Shown: positions 31,901 to 40,712, numbered from the stretch's first letter. The stretch: DNA of 49,538 bases from Euzebya sp. (GCF_964222135.1 NZ_CAXQBR010000101.1:1-49538); one strand, 5' to 3'. A program made the numbers and translations. Notes: generated by a model from the sequence alone, not told the origin.

Positions 31901-32311
31901 TCAGCGCACGACCGTGAACGACCCGGGCCAATCGGGCCAGTCGGCCGCGGTCACCCCGTTCGCCTCGCCCCCGTCGTAGGACGTCTCGCCGTCGGCGATG
32001 CGGATCGTCACCTCGCCCCCGTCCTCGACGGTGATGGCGCCCGCGTGGACGCCCGCGGTGCAGATCGAGGAGTCGTCGGTGTACGGGTCCGTGCCCCACA
32101 GGCTGCCGACCTCCCCCTGCGCGGGGCAGTCGACGGTGACGGTGGCCCCGATCTCCCCGCGGTACTCCGCCGCAGTCGTCTGCCAGGTGAGGTCGGCGGG
32201 CGGGTCGAGGCGGGGTCCGGTGGCGGTCGCGTCGCGCTCGCGCGCGTCGTCGGCGCCACCGCACCCGGTGGCGAGGGCGGTCAGGACGAGGGTGAGCAGC
32301 ACGGCGCGCAC
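31901..32311 (-). CDS. lipoprotein with an LCCL-like domain
   Basis: 136 aa. A type II signal sequence VRAVLLTLVLTALATGCGG gives a lipidated Cys at about residue 17. The domain reads VDCPAQGEVGSLWGTDPYTDDSSICTAGVHAGAITVEDGGEVTIRI, here described by its ends, VDCPAQGEVGSLWGT and GEVTIRI. The W/YGTxxYTDDSSIC-AAVHAG-I pattern is the LCCL core, with two Cys that can pair. The role of bacterial LCCL proteins is unclear; surface binding is presumed. GTG 32311 is preceded by GGAG. Confidence 0.8.
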   Translation of the reverse strand: MRAVLLTLVLTALATGCGGADDARERDATATGPRLDPPADLTWQTTAAEYRGEIGATVTVDCPAQGEVGSLWGTDPYTDDSSICTAGVHAGAITVEDGGEVTIRIADGETSYDGGEANGVTAADWPDWPGSFTVVR

Positions 32312-32335
32312 GGGCGTCTCCGGTGTGGTCGGCGA

Positions 32336-32412
32336 GGTGGACGGCGGCGGAGTGTGCCGTCCACCCGCGCGAGCGGCGGCGGCCGTAAGCGAATCGTCCG
32401 AGGGGCTATGAT
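32336..32412 (+). promoter_or_regulatory. urc operon upstream region: inverted repeat and possible -10
   Basis: A perfect 10-bp inverted repeat, GGTGGACGGC (32336-32345) and GCCGTCCACC (32356-32365), with 10 nt between the arms. It is followed by a good -10 TATGAT at 32407-32412, 30 bp before the URC1-like ATG. A matching -35 is not obvious, which would fit activator dependence. The dyad may be an operator for the uracil operon or for the divergent lipoprotein. Confidence 0.45.
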
Positions 32413-32441
32413 CACCGACTTCGGCTCGACCCGGAGGTTCC

Positions 32442-33694
32442 ATGGACCAACGCCCCGCCCCACGTCGGGTCAGGCTGACGTCCCACACCGCCGCGATCGC
32501 GACCAACCCGGTGACCTGGGGGGCGCCCACCGCCCGGGAGCGCGGCCCCATCGTCGCGGGGCCGCCGGACACCCCGGGGCGCAACGCGATCGGCGCGCAC
32601 CACGGCGGCCTCAGCGTGTCCGGGCCGTCGCCGTCGCCGCCGGGGGGCTGGCCGCCGGCCACGTGCCCGACCTCACCGACACCGCACCCACCGACGTGCT
32701 CGGCCCGCACCCGCGGTGGGCCGACCCCGCGGCGATCGTGGCGCTGGACCCCTGGGGGGCGACGGTCGCGGCGGACTTCGCCGAGGAGCTGGCGGACGGC
32801 GCGCGGATCCAACCCACCATCGCCGTGACCCGCAGCCGCCTGCGACTGCCGGAGACCGAGGCGGCCATCGCGCTCGGGGCGCTCGACGCCGACGGCACCA
32901 TCCTCCATGAGGACGGGTCGATCGCCGTCACCAAGGCGGCCATCGAGCCGGTCTGGTACCTGCCCGGCATCGCCGAGCGGTTCGGCGTGGACGTCCACAC
33001 CCTCCGCCGGGTCCTGTTCGAGCAGACCGGCGGGATGTTCCCGGAGCTGGTCACCCGCCCGGACCTCGACGTGTTCCTCCCGCCGATCGGCGGCACGACG
33101 GTGTACCTGATCGGCGGCGCGGAGCGGCTGATGGGCGACCCGGTGACCGGCGAGAAGGCCCCCGTCACCGCCCGGGTGCACGACGAGTGCAACGGCTCCG
33201 ACGTCTTCGGCTCGGACATCTGCACCTGTCGGCCCTACCTGATCCAGGCGTTGCACGGCTGCGTGCGCGACGCCCAGGCCGGCAGCGTCGGCGTGGTGGC
33301 GTACTTCCGGAAGGAGGGGCGGGCGCTCGGCGAGGTGACGAAGTTCCTCGTCTACAACGCCCGCAAGCGCCAGGCCGGCGGGGACGTCGCGGCGGAGTAC
33401 TTCAACCGCACCGAGTGCGTCGCCGGCGTCCAGGACGCCCGGTTCCAGCAGCTGATGCCCGACGTCCTCGTGTGGCTGGGGATCGACCGGATCGAGACGC
33501 TCATCTCCATGAGCAACGCGAAGTACGACGCGATCGTCGGCGCCGGGATCGACGTCCGCCAGCGCGTCGAGATCCCCGCCGACGCGATCCCGGCCGACGC
33601 GATGGTGGAGATCGAGGCCAAGCGCGCGGCGGGCTACTACTCCACCCGCGGGGAGGCGGACCTGAGCGTCGCGGGTCGCCAGCTCGAGCGGTGA
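32442..33694 (+). pseudogene. GTP cyclohydrolase II-like URC1 homologue with an apparent one-base deletion
   Basis: The N-terminal frame from ATG 32442 (GGAGG 5 bp upstream) gives LTSHTAAIATNPVTWGAPTA and GRNAIGAHHGGLSV. At about 32616-32622 the sequence continues in another frame as RAVAVAAGGLAAGH and NTAPTD-like LTDTAPTDVLGP, then the zinc-binding HDECNGSDVFGSDICTCRP, to TGA 33694. Both halves match the long GCH2-related proteins of the URC uracil pathway. The total, 1253 nt, is one base short of 418 codons. Either the gene is frameshifted or the sequence has an error. It opens the operon whose next genes are intact. Confidence 0.75.
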
Positions 33695-34890
33695 CGGCTG
33701 CGGACGTCCCCGCCGCGGTCCGCGAGCTGCGGTCGGCCGCGGCGGTCCGGCGGCGGTGCACGGCCCTGTGGACCGCCGGGCTGGCCGGGGACCTCGGGCA
33801 CCTCCGCATCCACGAGCGGGCGTGGCCGGCCGTGCTCGATGCGGTGGCAGCGCAGGTCGTGGCGACCCGCCCCGCCGGTCCGGTCCCGATCCACGGGCGG
33901 TTGAACCACCTGCGGGGGGAGGGGTGGGACCTGGCCGCCGACCTGGTCGCCCGCGCGGGCACGGCGCAGGTGGACGCCGTGGTCATCAGCGTGCTGCTGG
34001 ACGCCGGAGCGGGATCGCGGTGGCGCTTCGAGGACCCGGTGACCGGGACGGTCCGCCGGTCCGAGGGGCTGGCAGTGGCCGCGCACCGGGCGCTCGAGGC
34101 GGGGGTCTTCGCAGGCGACGGGCGGGCGTACGGGGTTGACGCCGTGGCGCTCGCCGACCTGGACGTCGGTCGGCTCGCCGACGCGTTCCAGGTCACGGCG
34201 GACAACCCCCTGGTGGGCGTGGAGGGCCGGGCGGGCCTGCTGCGGGCGCTGGGCCGCACCCTCGTCGAGTCGGGCGCCGGATCGGTGTGGGAGCTGCTGT
34301 CGAGGGACCTGCTGGGTGGGCGCGGGACCGGGCAGGTCGCACAGGTGAGCGGGGAGGCGCTGCTCGGCTGGATCCTCACGGCGTTCGCCGATCTGTGGCC
34401 GGGCCGCCTGGACATCGGCGGGTTCAACCTGGGCGACACCTGGCACCACCCGCTCGCGGGTGGGACCTTCCCCACATCGGGCGTGGTGCCGTTCCACAAG
34501 CTGAGCCAGTGGATGGCCTACTCCCTGGTCGAACCCCTCGCATCGCTCGGCGTGGCGGTCGTCGAGGTGGAGGGGCTCACCGGCCTCGCCGAGTACCGCA
34601 ACGGCGGTCTGCTGATCGACCTCGGGTTGCTCGAGGTCCGCGGCGGCCTGCGCGCTGACCCGATCCCGCCGGACCACCCGCTGGTGGTCGAGTGGCGGGC
34701 CTGCACCGTCGCCGCCCTCGACCACATCGCGGTGCACCTCGACCGCCACCTGCCCGAGGAGCGGCGCGGGCTCGGACTGGCCCAGATCCTCGAGGTCGGG
34801 ACCTGGCCCCTCGGCCGGCGCCTGGCCGCCGAGCGCCGACCCGACGCCGCACCCCCCATCGCCGTCGAGTCCGACGGCACGGTCTTCTGA
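33691..34890 (+). CDS. DUF1688 (URC4/Urg3-like) uracil catabolism protein
   Basis: 399 aa. GTG overlaps the preceding stop (GTGA). Typical DUF1688 segments: RLNHLRGEGWDL, SVLLDAGAGSRWRFEDPVTG, RSEGLAVAAHRAL, FNLGDTWHHPL, VPFHKLSQWMAYSLVEPL, EYRNGGLLIDLGLL and HPLVVEWRACTVALLD-like WRACTVAALD. In yeast the equivalent (URC4) is required for uracil breakdown with URC1 and uracil phosphoribosyltransferase. The chemical step is not established. It is followed 20 bp later by the phosphoribosyltransferase. Confidence 0.88.
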   Translation: MTAADVPAAVRELRSAAAVRRRCTALWTAGLAGDLGHLRIHERAWPAVLDAVAAQVVATRPAGPVPIHGRLNHLRGEGWDLAADLVARAGTAQVDAVVISVLLDAGAGSRWRFEDPVTGTVRRSEGLAVAAHRALEAGVFAGDGRAYGVDAVALADLDVGRLADAFQVTADNPLVGVEGRAGLLRALGRTLVESGAGSVWELLSRDLLGGRGTGQVAQVSGEALLGWILTAFADLWPGRLDIGGFNLGDTWHHPLAGGTFPTSGVVPFHKLSQWMAYSLVEPLASLGVAVVEVEGLTGLAEYRNGGLLIDLGLLEVRGGLRADPIPPDHPLVVEWRACTVAALDHIAVHLDRHLPEERRGLGLAQILEVGTWPLGRRLAAERRPDAAPPIAVESDGTVF

Positions 34891-34910
34891 CCCCGACGAA
34901 GCGAGGACCC

Positions 34911-35486
34911 GTGGCCACCATCTCGACCCTCCGCAGCGCCGCGGTGCGGCACTACCTGGACCAGCTGAAGGACACCGGCCGGGGACGGGCGACGTTCCGC
35001 GATGCCCTGGGCAACATCACGACGCTGCTCGTGGCCCACGCCCTGGCCGAGCTCGGCGACCCCGACGACGTGGTCTTCGTCCCGATCATCCGCGGCGGCC
35101 TCGGGATGGTCGAGGGAGCCCTCGCCGCCTCCCCCGGAGCGGCGGTCGGGCACGTGGGGATCTACCGGGACCGGACGAGCCGCGACGTGATCGAGTACTA
35201 CTCGCGCGTCCCGGCCGCCGAGGGGCAGGTCGCGATCGTGCTCGACCCGATGATGGCGAGCGGCGGCACCATGCTCGCGGCGGTCGAGGCGGTCGAGTCC
35301 GCCGGCTACTCCGCCGTCGCCGTGGCCACCGTCGTCGCCGCTCGCCAGGGGTGCGACCTGCTCGCCGAGGAAGCCCCGGCGCTCACCCACCTCTTCACCT
35401 GCGAGATCGACGACCACCCGCCCGAGGTGGGGGCGCTCCGCAACGGCCTCGGCGACGCCGGCGCGCGACTGTACGGCACGGCCTGA
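34911..35486 (+). CDS. upp: uracil phosphoribosyltransferase (URC6-like)
   Basis: 191 aa, slightly short for Upp (about 208). PRPP-binding loop VLDPMMASGGTMLAAVEAV is intact and VPIIRGGLGMVEG matches the upstream conserved loop. It makes UMP from uracil and PRPP. In the URC pathway this enzyme provides the nucleotide form, so its location after URC1- and URC4-like genes points to catabolism rather than only salvage. GTG start with AGCGAGGA upstream. Confidence 0.88.
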   Translation: MATISTLRSAAVRHYLDQLKDTGRGRATFRDALGNITTLLVAHALAELGDPDDVVFVPIIRGGLGMVEGALAASPGAAVGHVGIYRDRTSRDVIEYYSRVPAAEGQVAIVLDPMMASGGTMLAAVEAVESAGYSAVAVATVVAARQGCDLLAEEAPALTHLFTCEIDDHPPEVGALRNGLGDAGARLYGTA

Positions 35487-35504
35487 CCCGGCGATGATCT
35501 GCCC

Positions 35505-36059
35505 ATGACCGACATCGCCGCCCGCTACCGACGCCTCGCCGCCCGCTTCACCGAGATCGCCGAGGCGGTGCCCGACGACCGCTGGGACGCCGCCTCCCCC
35601 TGCGAGGGGTGGACCGTCGCCGACGTCGTCGCCCACGTCGCCGACAGCCAGGTGGACTTCCTGTCCCGCCACGACCTCCTCGACGGTGCGGTCGACCCCG
35701 ACGCCCACCCCCTCGCGCGGTGGGTCGCGGTGCGGGACCGGTTCCAGGCCGCCCTCGACGACCCCGAGGTCGCCGACCGGACCTACGACGGGTACTTCGG
35801 CCCCACGACGATCGGCGAGACCGCCGAGACCTTCTACACCGGCGACCTGCTCGTCCACGGCTGGGACGTCGCCCGCGGTGCCGGGCTCGGGCACCTGGAG
35901 TCGCTGCCGGCCGACGAGGTGGACCGCGTCCTCGCGTCGATGCAGGACCTGCCGGAGGAGGCCCTCCGGTCCGAGCAGGTGTACGGCCCGGCGATCGAGG
36001 TGCCCGAGGACGCGGACCCCCAGACCCGCTTCCTCGCGTTCACCGGCCGCCGCCCCTGA
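35505..36059 (+). CDS. TIGR03086-like metal-binding protein (DinB/mycothiol maleylpyruvate isomerase fold)
   Basis: 184 aa. SPCEGWTVADVVAHVADSQ near the N-terminus and FYTGDLLVHGWDVARGAG near the middle carry the conserved His residues of the DinB-like metal site. Actinobacterial relatives include mycothiol-dependent enzymes, and most are uncharacterised. It starts 18 bp after upp and may be read from the same transcript. Confidence 0.85.
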   Translation: MTDIAARYRRLAARFTEIAEAVPDDRWDAASPCEGWTVADVVAHVADSQVDFLSRHDLLDGAVDPDAHPLARWVAVRDRFQAALDDPEVADRTYDGYFGPTTIGETAETFYTGDLLVHGWDVARGAGLGHLESLPADEVDRVLASMQDLPEEALRSEQVYGPAIEVPEDADPQTRFLAFTGRRP

Positions 36060-36109
36060 CCGCACGGCGGGTCCGGTTCGACGGCTCCCGCACGGGGGAC
36101 GGTCGGCCC

Positions 36110-36391
36110 ATGAGCTACGACTCCGCCGTCGCCCACATGAACGACGACCACGCCGAGCACGTCCTGGTGATCGCCCAGGCCTTCGGCTCGGTGCCCCACG
36201 CGACGCGGGCGCGGATCGTGGCGATGGACGACGCCGGCATGGACCTCGAGGCCGAGGTCGAGGACGGCGCGACCCGCCACACCCGCGTGCCCTTCGACCC
36301 GCCGATCACCGACCAGACGGTGCGGGAGCGGATGGTCGAGCTGACCCGTCAGGCATCCGAGGCGCTGGGCAAGGACCTGGGTGAGACATGA
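36110..36391 (+). CDS. DUF2470 domain protein
   Basis: 93 aa consisting of one DUF2470 domain: AVAHMNDDHAEHVLVIAQAF at residues 7-26 and MDDAGMDLEAEV. This domain is the C-terminal part of HugZ-like haem-utilisation proteins and also stands alone in actinobacteria; standalone function is unknown. ATG is 50 bp after the TIGR03086-like gene. Confidence 0.8.
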   Translation: MSYDSAVAHMNDDHAEHVLVIAQAFGSVPHATRARIVAMDDAGMDLEAEVEDGATRHTRVPFDPPITDQTVRERMVELTRQASEALGKDLGET

Positions 36392-36410
36392 CGGGTGAGA
36401 CATGACGGGT
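36379..36410. repeat. 14-bp perfect tandem duplication
   Basis: GGGTGAGACATGAC occurs twice in succession, then GGGT. The first copy includes the last codons and the stop of the DUF2470 gene. Confidence 0.9.
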
Positions 36411-36486
36411 CCCGGCCCGAGGGGGTCGAGGGCCTCCGCGGGACCGGGACCTCCGGCCTGAGCCCGCGGGGGGCAGGAAGCCGATC

Positions 36487-36512
36487 CTGTCGACGTCACA
36501 CCCCGTCGACAG
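36487..36512 (+). promoter_or_regulatory. inverted repeat upstream of the transporter-sdh operon
   Basis: Perfect 8-bp arms CTGTCGAC and GTCGACAG separated by 10 nt, ending just before the AGAGGAG ribosome-binding site of the DASS transporter. Position between promoter and start suits a repressor operator for the transporter-sdhCAB operon. The regulator is unknown. Confidence 0.5.
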
Positions 36513-36527
36513 AAGAGGAGCGCTCGG

Positions 36528-38015
36528 ATGAGCGCCATCGACCCGTCCCCCCACCCGCTGCAGATCGCCACCCGGGCCCCCGAACCCGTCGCACCCGCCC
36601 CGCCGCCCGGCTGGCAGATCGCCCTCCGCTGGATCGTCCCGATCGGCATCGGCGCGCTGATACGCGTGTTCCCCGTGCCGGACGGCGTCGAGCCGGCCGG
36701 CTGGTCGCTGCTGGCGGTCTTCGTCGCGACGATCGCGGCGATCATCGCCAAGCCGGCCCCGATGGGCGTCGTGTCCGTCATCGGCCTCACGTTCGCCGCG
36801 ACCGCCGGCATCCTCACGATCGACGAGGCGCTGAGCGGCTTCGGCAACTCGGCCATCTGGCTGATCGTCCTGGCGTTCTTCATCGCCCGCGGGTTCATCA
36901 AGACCGGCCTCGGCGCCCGGATCGCGTTCCTGTTCGTCAAGCTGCTCGGCAAGAGGACCGTGGGGCTGGCCTACGGGCTGGCCGCCACCGACCTGGTGCT
37001 GTCACCGGCGATGCCGTCGACGACCGCCCGCGCCGGCGGGGTGATCTTCCCGATCCTGCGGTCGCTGGCGAGCGCCTTCGAGAGCGAGCCGAACGACCCG
37101 AGCGCCACGCGGATGGGGTCCTACCTGACCAACTGCGCGATGCAGGTCAACGCCGTGACCGGCGGCATGTTCGCCACGGCCATGGCCGCCAACCCGATCA
37201 TCGTCGACCTCGCCACCGAGGGTGAGGTGCAGCTGTCGTGGGGCACCTGGGCGCTGGCCGCGATCGTCCCGGGCCTGGTCGCCCTCGCCGTCCTGCCCCT
37301 CGTCATCCTGAAGCTCGACCCGCCCGAGGTCCGCGAGAGCCCCGGCGCCACGGAGTACGCGAAGAGCGAGCTGGCCAGCATGGGCACGCTCCGCCGCGAC
37401 GAGAAGCTGATGCTCGGCGTGTTCGGCCTGCTCCTCGGCCTGTGGATGCTCGGCGACCCGCTGTTCGGCATGGGCGCGACGGTCGCCGCGATGATCGGGC
37501 TGTCCGTCCTGCTGGTGACCGACGTCCTCACCTGGGAGGACATCAAGGCCGAGAAGGGCGCCTGGGACACCCTCGTCTGGTTCGCGGTCCTGGTGACGAT
37601 GGCCAAGTTCCTGTCCGAGCTCGGCGTCATCGGCTGGTTCTCCGACGTGATGAGCGGGGCGGTCGACGGCTTCGGCTGGCCCCTCGCCCTGGCGGTCCTG
37701 ATCGGCGTCTACGTCTACGGCCACTACTTCTTCGCCTCGATGACCGCGCAGGTCACCGCGATGTACGCCGCCTTCATGGGCGCGGCCGTCGTCGCCGGCG
37801 CCCCGGCCTTCCTCGCCGCGATCGGCCTGGCCGTCGCCAGCAACCTGATGGGCGGCCTGACCCACTACGCCTCCGGCCCCGCCCCGGTGCTCTTCGGCGC
37901 CGGCTACATGTCGGTGGGCAAGTGGTGGACCGTCGGCCTGGTCTCGAGCATCGTCACCCTCGGGATCTTCGGGACCGTGGGGGTCGGTTGGACCAAGCTG
38001 CTGGGGTTGTGGTGA
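36528..38015 (+). CDS. DASS-family sodium/dicarboxylate symporter
   Basis: 495 aa with about 12-14 helices after a Pro-rich hydrophilic head. The first SNT-like region reads MPSTTARAGGVIFPI, and the second cluster is SMTAQVTAMYAAFMGAAV. The whole resembles plant/bacterial DIT1-type 2-oxoglutarate/malate translocators of the CitT/DASS family. It imports succinate, malate or related dicarboxylates. Its stop overlaps the sdhC start (GTGA), directly linking uptake of a dicarboxylate to succinate oxidation. AGAGGAGCG precedes the ATG. Confidence 0.88.
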   Translation: MSAIDPSPHPLQIATRAPEPVAPAPPPGWQIALRWIVPIGIGALIRVFPVPDGVEPAGWSLLAVFVATIAAIIAKPAPMGVVSVIGLTFAATAGILTIDEALSGFGNSAIWLIVLAFFIARGFIKTGLGARIAFLFVKLLGKRTVGLAYGLAATDLVLSPAMPSTTARAGGVIFPILRSLASAFESEPNDPSATRMGSYLTNCAMQVNAVTGGMFATAMAANPIIVDLATEGEVQLSWGTWALAAIVPGLVALAVLPLVILKLDPPEVRESPGATEYAKSELASMGTLRRDEKLMLGVFGLLLGLWMLGDPLFGMGATVAAMIGLSVLLVTDVLTWEDIKAEKGAWDTLVWFAVLVTMAKFLSELGVIGWFSDVMSGAVDGFGWPLALAVLIGVYVYGHYFFASMTAQVTAMYAAFMGAAVVAGAPAFLAAIGLAVASNLMGGLTHYASGPAPVLFGAGYMSVGKWWTVGLVSSIVTLGIFGTVGVGWTKLLGLW

Positions 38016-38719
38016 CCGCCACGCTCACCCGCAGCGAGCAGACGGGGTCGGCCACGCAGCCGGCCCCGCCCCGGCCCAGCACCGTCCTGCTCAAGGTCGC
38101 CATGGCCGTCAGCGGCGTCGTGCTGTTCGGGTTCGTGCTCATCCACATGATCGGGAACCTGAAGATCTACCTGGGCGCAGAGGCGATCGACCGCTACAGC
38201 GCGTGGCTGCTCGACCTCCTGTACCCGCTCCTGCCCCACGAGGGGCTGTTGTGGATCATGCGGATCGCCCTGCTGGCGGCCGTCGTGGTGCACATGGCGG
38301 CCGCCGTCGTCCTCACCCGCCGGAGCCGGCGGGCGGCCGGCGGCGGACGACGACCCCGCGCGCGGTCCTTCACCGCACGGACCATGCCCGTCACCGGCAT
38401 CGCACTGGCGCTGTTCATCGTCTTCCACGTCCTCGACCTGACCACCGGCACGGCGAACCCGGACTTCGTGCGCGGCGACGTCTACGCCAACGTCGTCGCC
38501 AGCTTCAGCCGCTGGCCGGTCGCGCTGGTCTACCTGTCGGCGATCGGGCTGCTCGGCAGCCACCTGCTGCACGGGCTGTGGAGCGCGTTCACCACGCTCG
38601 GCGCGACCGGGCCCCGGGTCCGCACCGCGGCCAAGTACGTCGCCGTCGGCCTCGCCGGGATCGTCGTGGTCGGCAACGCCTCGATCCCCGTCGCCGTCCA
38701 GCTCGGCCTGATCGGCTGA
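38012..38719 (+). CDS. sdhC: succinate dehydrogenase cytochrome b558-type subunit
   Basis: 235 aa with five helices, the type B (di-haem, single-anchor) architecture. Haem-ligand candidates are His in FVLIHMIGNLKIYLG, VVHMAAAVVLT, IVFHVLDLTTG and GSHLLHGLWSAF. It anchors SdhAB and passes electrons to menaquinone. Starts at GTG 38012 within the transporter stop. It is followed by sdhA after 40 bp with AGGAGCG before the ATG. Confidence 0.93.
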   Translation: MTATLTRSEQTGSATQPAPPRPSTVLLKVAMAVSGVVLFGFVLIHMIGNLKIYLGAEAIDRYSAWLLDLLYPLLPHEGLLWIMRIALLAAVVVHMAAAVVLTRRSRRAAGGGRRPRARSFTARTMPVTGIALALFIVFHVLDLTTGTANPDFVRGDVYANVVASFSRWPVALVYLSAIGLLGSHLLHGLWSAFTTLGATGPRVRTAAKYVAVGLAGIVVVGNASIPVAVQLGLIG

Positions 38720-38759
38720 CCCCGCCGGTCGTTCGACCGCCACCGCCCAGGAGCGAACC

Positions 38760-40712
38760 ATGACCGCCATCGACCTCCGCCGCACCATCGGCGCCCCGAT
38801 CGCCGGGCACGTCCCCGCCGGGGACGTCGCCGGCCTGTGGGACGCCCGCTGCGCGGACTACCGGCTGATCAACCCCGCCAACCGGCGGCGCTTCACCGTG
38901 ATCGTCGTCGGCACGGGGCTGGCCGGGGCCGGCTGCGCGGCCACCCTCGGGGAGCTCGGCTACCACGTCGAGTCCTTCACCATCCACGACGCGCCCCGTC
39001 GCGCGCACTCCGTCGCCGCCCAGGGGGGCATCAACGCGGCGCGGGCCCGCAAGGCCGACGGTGACAGCGTCACCCGGTTCGTGAAGGACACGGTGAAGGG
39101 CGGTGACTTCCGCGCCCGCGAGGCCGACGCCCAGCGCCTCGGCGAGCTGAGCGTCCGCGTGATCGACCACCTGACCGCACTCGGTGTCCCGTTCGCGCGG
39201 GAGTACGGCGGAGCGCTCGCGACCCGCTCCTTCGGCGGGGTGCAGGTCAGCCGGACCTACTACGCCCGCAGCCAGACCGGCCAGCAGCTGCAGATCGCGG
39301 GCAGCCAGGCGCTGCTCCGCCAGGTCGCGGCGGGCACGGTGCGGTTGCACACGCGCCACGAGATGCTCGACCTCATCGTCGCCGACGGTCGTGCCCAGGG
39401 CATCGTCGTCCGCGACCTGGTCACCGGCCAGGTCCGACCGGTCATGGCCCACGCCGTCGTGCTCGCCACCGGCGGGTACGGCAACGTCTACTTCAAGTCG
39501 ACCCTCGCGAAGGCCTCGAACGCCACCGCGGCGTGGCGGGCGCACCGCCGCGGCGCGCTGCTCGCCCACCCCTCCTTCATCCAGTTCCACCCGACGTCGC
39601 TGCCCCTCACCAGCCGCTGGCAGTCGAAGACGACGCTGATGAGCGAGTCGCTCCGCAACGACGGCCGCGTGTGGGTGCCCCTCGACCCCGCGGACGTCGA
39701 CCTGCCGCCCGGCGACATCGCCGAGGACCGCCGCGACTACTACCTCGAGCGGAAGTACCCCGCGTTCGGCAACCTCGTCCCCCGGGACGTCGCCAGCCGC
39801 AACGCGAAGGCCGTCCTGGACGAGGGGCGAGGGGTCGGGCCGCTGCGCAACGGCGTGTACCTCGACTTCCGCGACGCGATCGCGCGGGTCGGACGCGAGG
39901 TGATCGCCGAGCGGTACGGCAACCTGTTCCACCTCTACGCAGACGCCACCGGCGAGGACCCGTGGGAGGTGCCGATGCGCATCGCGCCCGGTCCCCACTT
40001 CACGATGGGCGGGTTGTGGACCGACTACGACGCGATGAGCTCCATCCCGGGCCTGTTCGTCGGCGGGGAGGCCAGCTGGGCCTACCACGGCGCCAACCGG
40101 CTGGGCGCCAACTCGCTGCTCAGCGCGTCCGTCGATGGCTGGTTCGTGCTGCCGTGGTCGATCCCGAACTACCTGGCGCCGCTGCTCGGGACCCCGGTGC
40201 TCGACGACGACCACCCCGCGGCGGTGGCAGCGGTCGCGGACGTCACCGGTCGGGTCGACCGTCTGCTCCGCATCGGCGGGTCCCGGGGCCCCGATCGGTT
40301 CCACGCCGAGCTCGGCGAGGCGCTGACCGACGCCTGCGGGGTGTCCCGCAGCGCGGAGGGGCTGACGAAGGGCATCGACGCCATCCGCGACCTGCGGTCG
40401 GAGTTCTGGCGCGACGTCCGGGTCGTGGGCGCGGGGTCGCGGCTCAACCAGGAGCTCGAGCGCGCCGGCCGGGTCGCCGACTACCTCGAGCTGGCGGAGC
40501 TGATGTGCGTCGACGCCCTCGACCGGGAGGAGTCCTGCGGCGCCCACTTCCGCGTCGAGCACGTCACGCCGGACGGCGAGGCGCAGCGCGACGACGACCG
40601 GTGGGCGTTCGCGTCCGCCTGGGAGACCCCGGCCGACGGCGGGCCGCCCATCCGCCACGACGAGGCGCTGACGTTCAGCGCCGTCCCGCTGCAGACCAGG
40701 AGCTACACGTGA
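38760..40712 (+). CDS. sdhA: succinate dehydrogenase/fumarate reductase flavoprotein subunit
   Basis: 650 aa. FAD dinucleotide motif VIVVGTGLAGAGCAATLGEL, the FAD-linked His in HSVAAQGGINAA, QFHPTSLPL (active site), GLFVGGEASWAYHGANRLGANSLL and the catalytic Arg-containing C-terminal segment are present. It oxidises succinate to fumarate on the cytoplasmic face. The long form with about 650 residues fits type B enzymes. The stop overlaps the sdhB start. Confidence 0.95.
   Translation: MTAIDLRRTIGAPIAGHVPAGDVAGLWDARCADYRLINPANRRRFTVIVVGTGLAGAGCAATLGELGYHVESFTIHDAPRRAHSVAAQGGINAARARKADGDSVTRFVKDTVKGGDFRAREADAQRLGELSVRVIDHLTALGVPFAREYGGALATRSFGGVQVSRTYYARSQTGQQLQIAGSQALLRQVAAGTVRLHTRHEMLDLIVADGRAQGIVVRDLVTGQVRPVMAHAVVLATGGYGNVYFKSTLAKASNATAAWRAHRRGALLAHPSFIQFHPTSLPLTSRWQSKTTLMSESLRNDGRVWVPLDPADVDLPPGDIAEDRRDYYLERKYPAFGNLVPRDVASRNAKAVLDEGRGVGPLRNGVYLDFRDAIARVGREVIAERYGNLFHLYADATGEDPWEVPMRIAPGPHFTMGGLWTDYDAMSSIPGLFVGGEASWAYHGANRLGANSLLSASVDGWFVLPWSIPNYLAPLLGTPVLDDDHPAAVAAVADVTGRVDRLLRIGGSRGPDRFHAELGEALTDACGVSRSAEGLTKGIDAIRDLRSEFWRDVRVVGAGSRLNQELERAGRVADYLELAELMCVDALDREESCGAHFRVEHVTPDGEAQRDDDRWAFASAWETPADGGPPIRHDEALTFSAVPLQTRSYT

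Noticed and set aside
38589-40658. A 689-codon minus-strand open frame opposite sdhA
   Set aside because: Mirror frame of a conserved gene with all SdhA motifs on the other strand; no recognisable domain.
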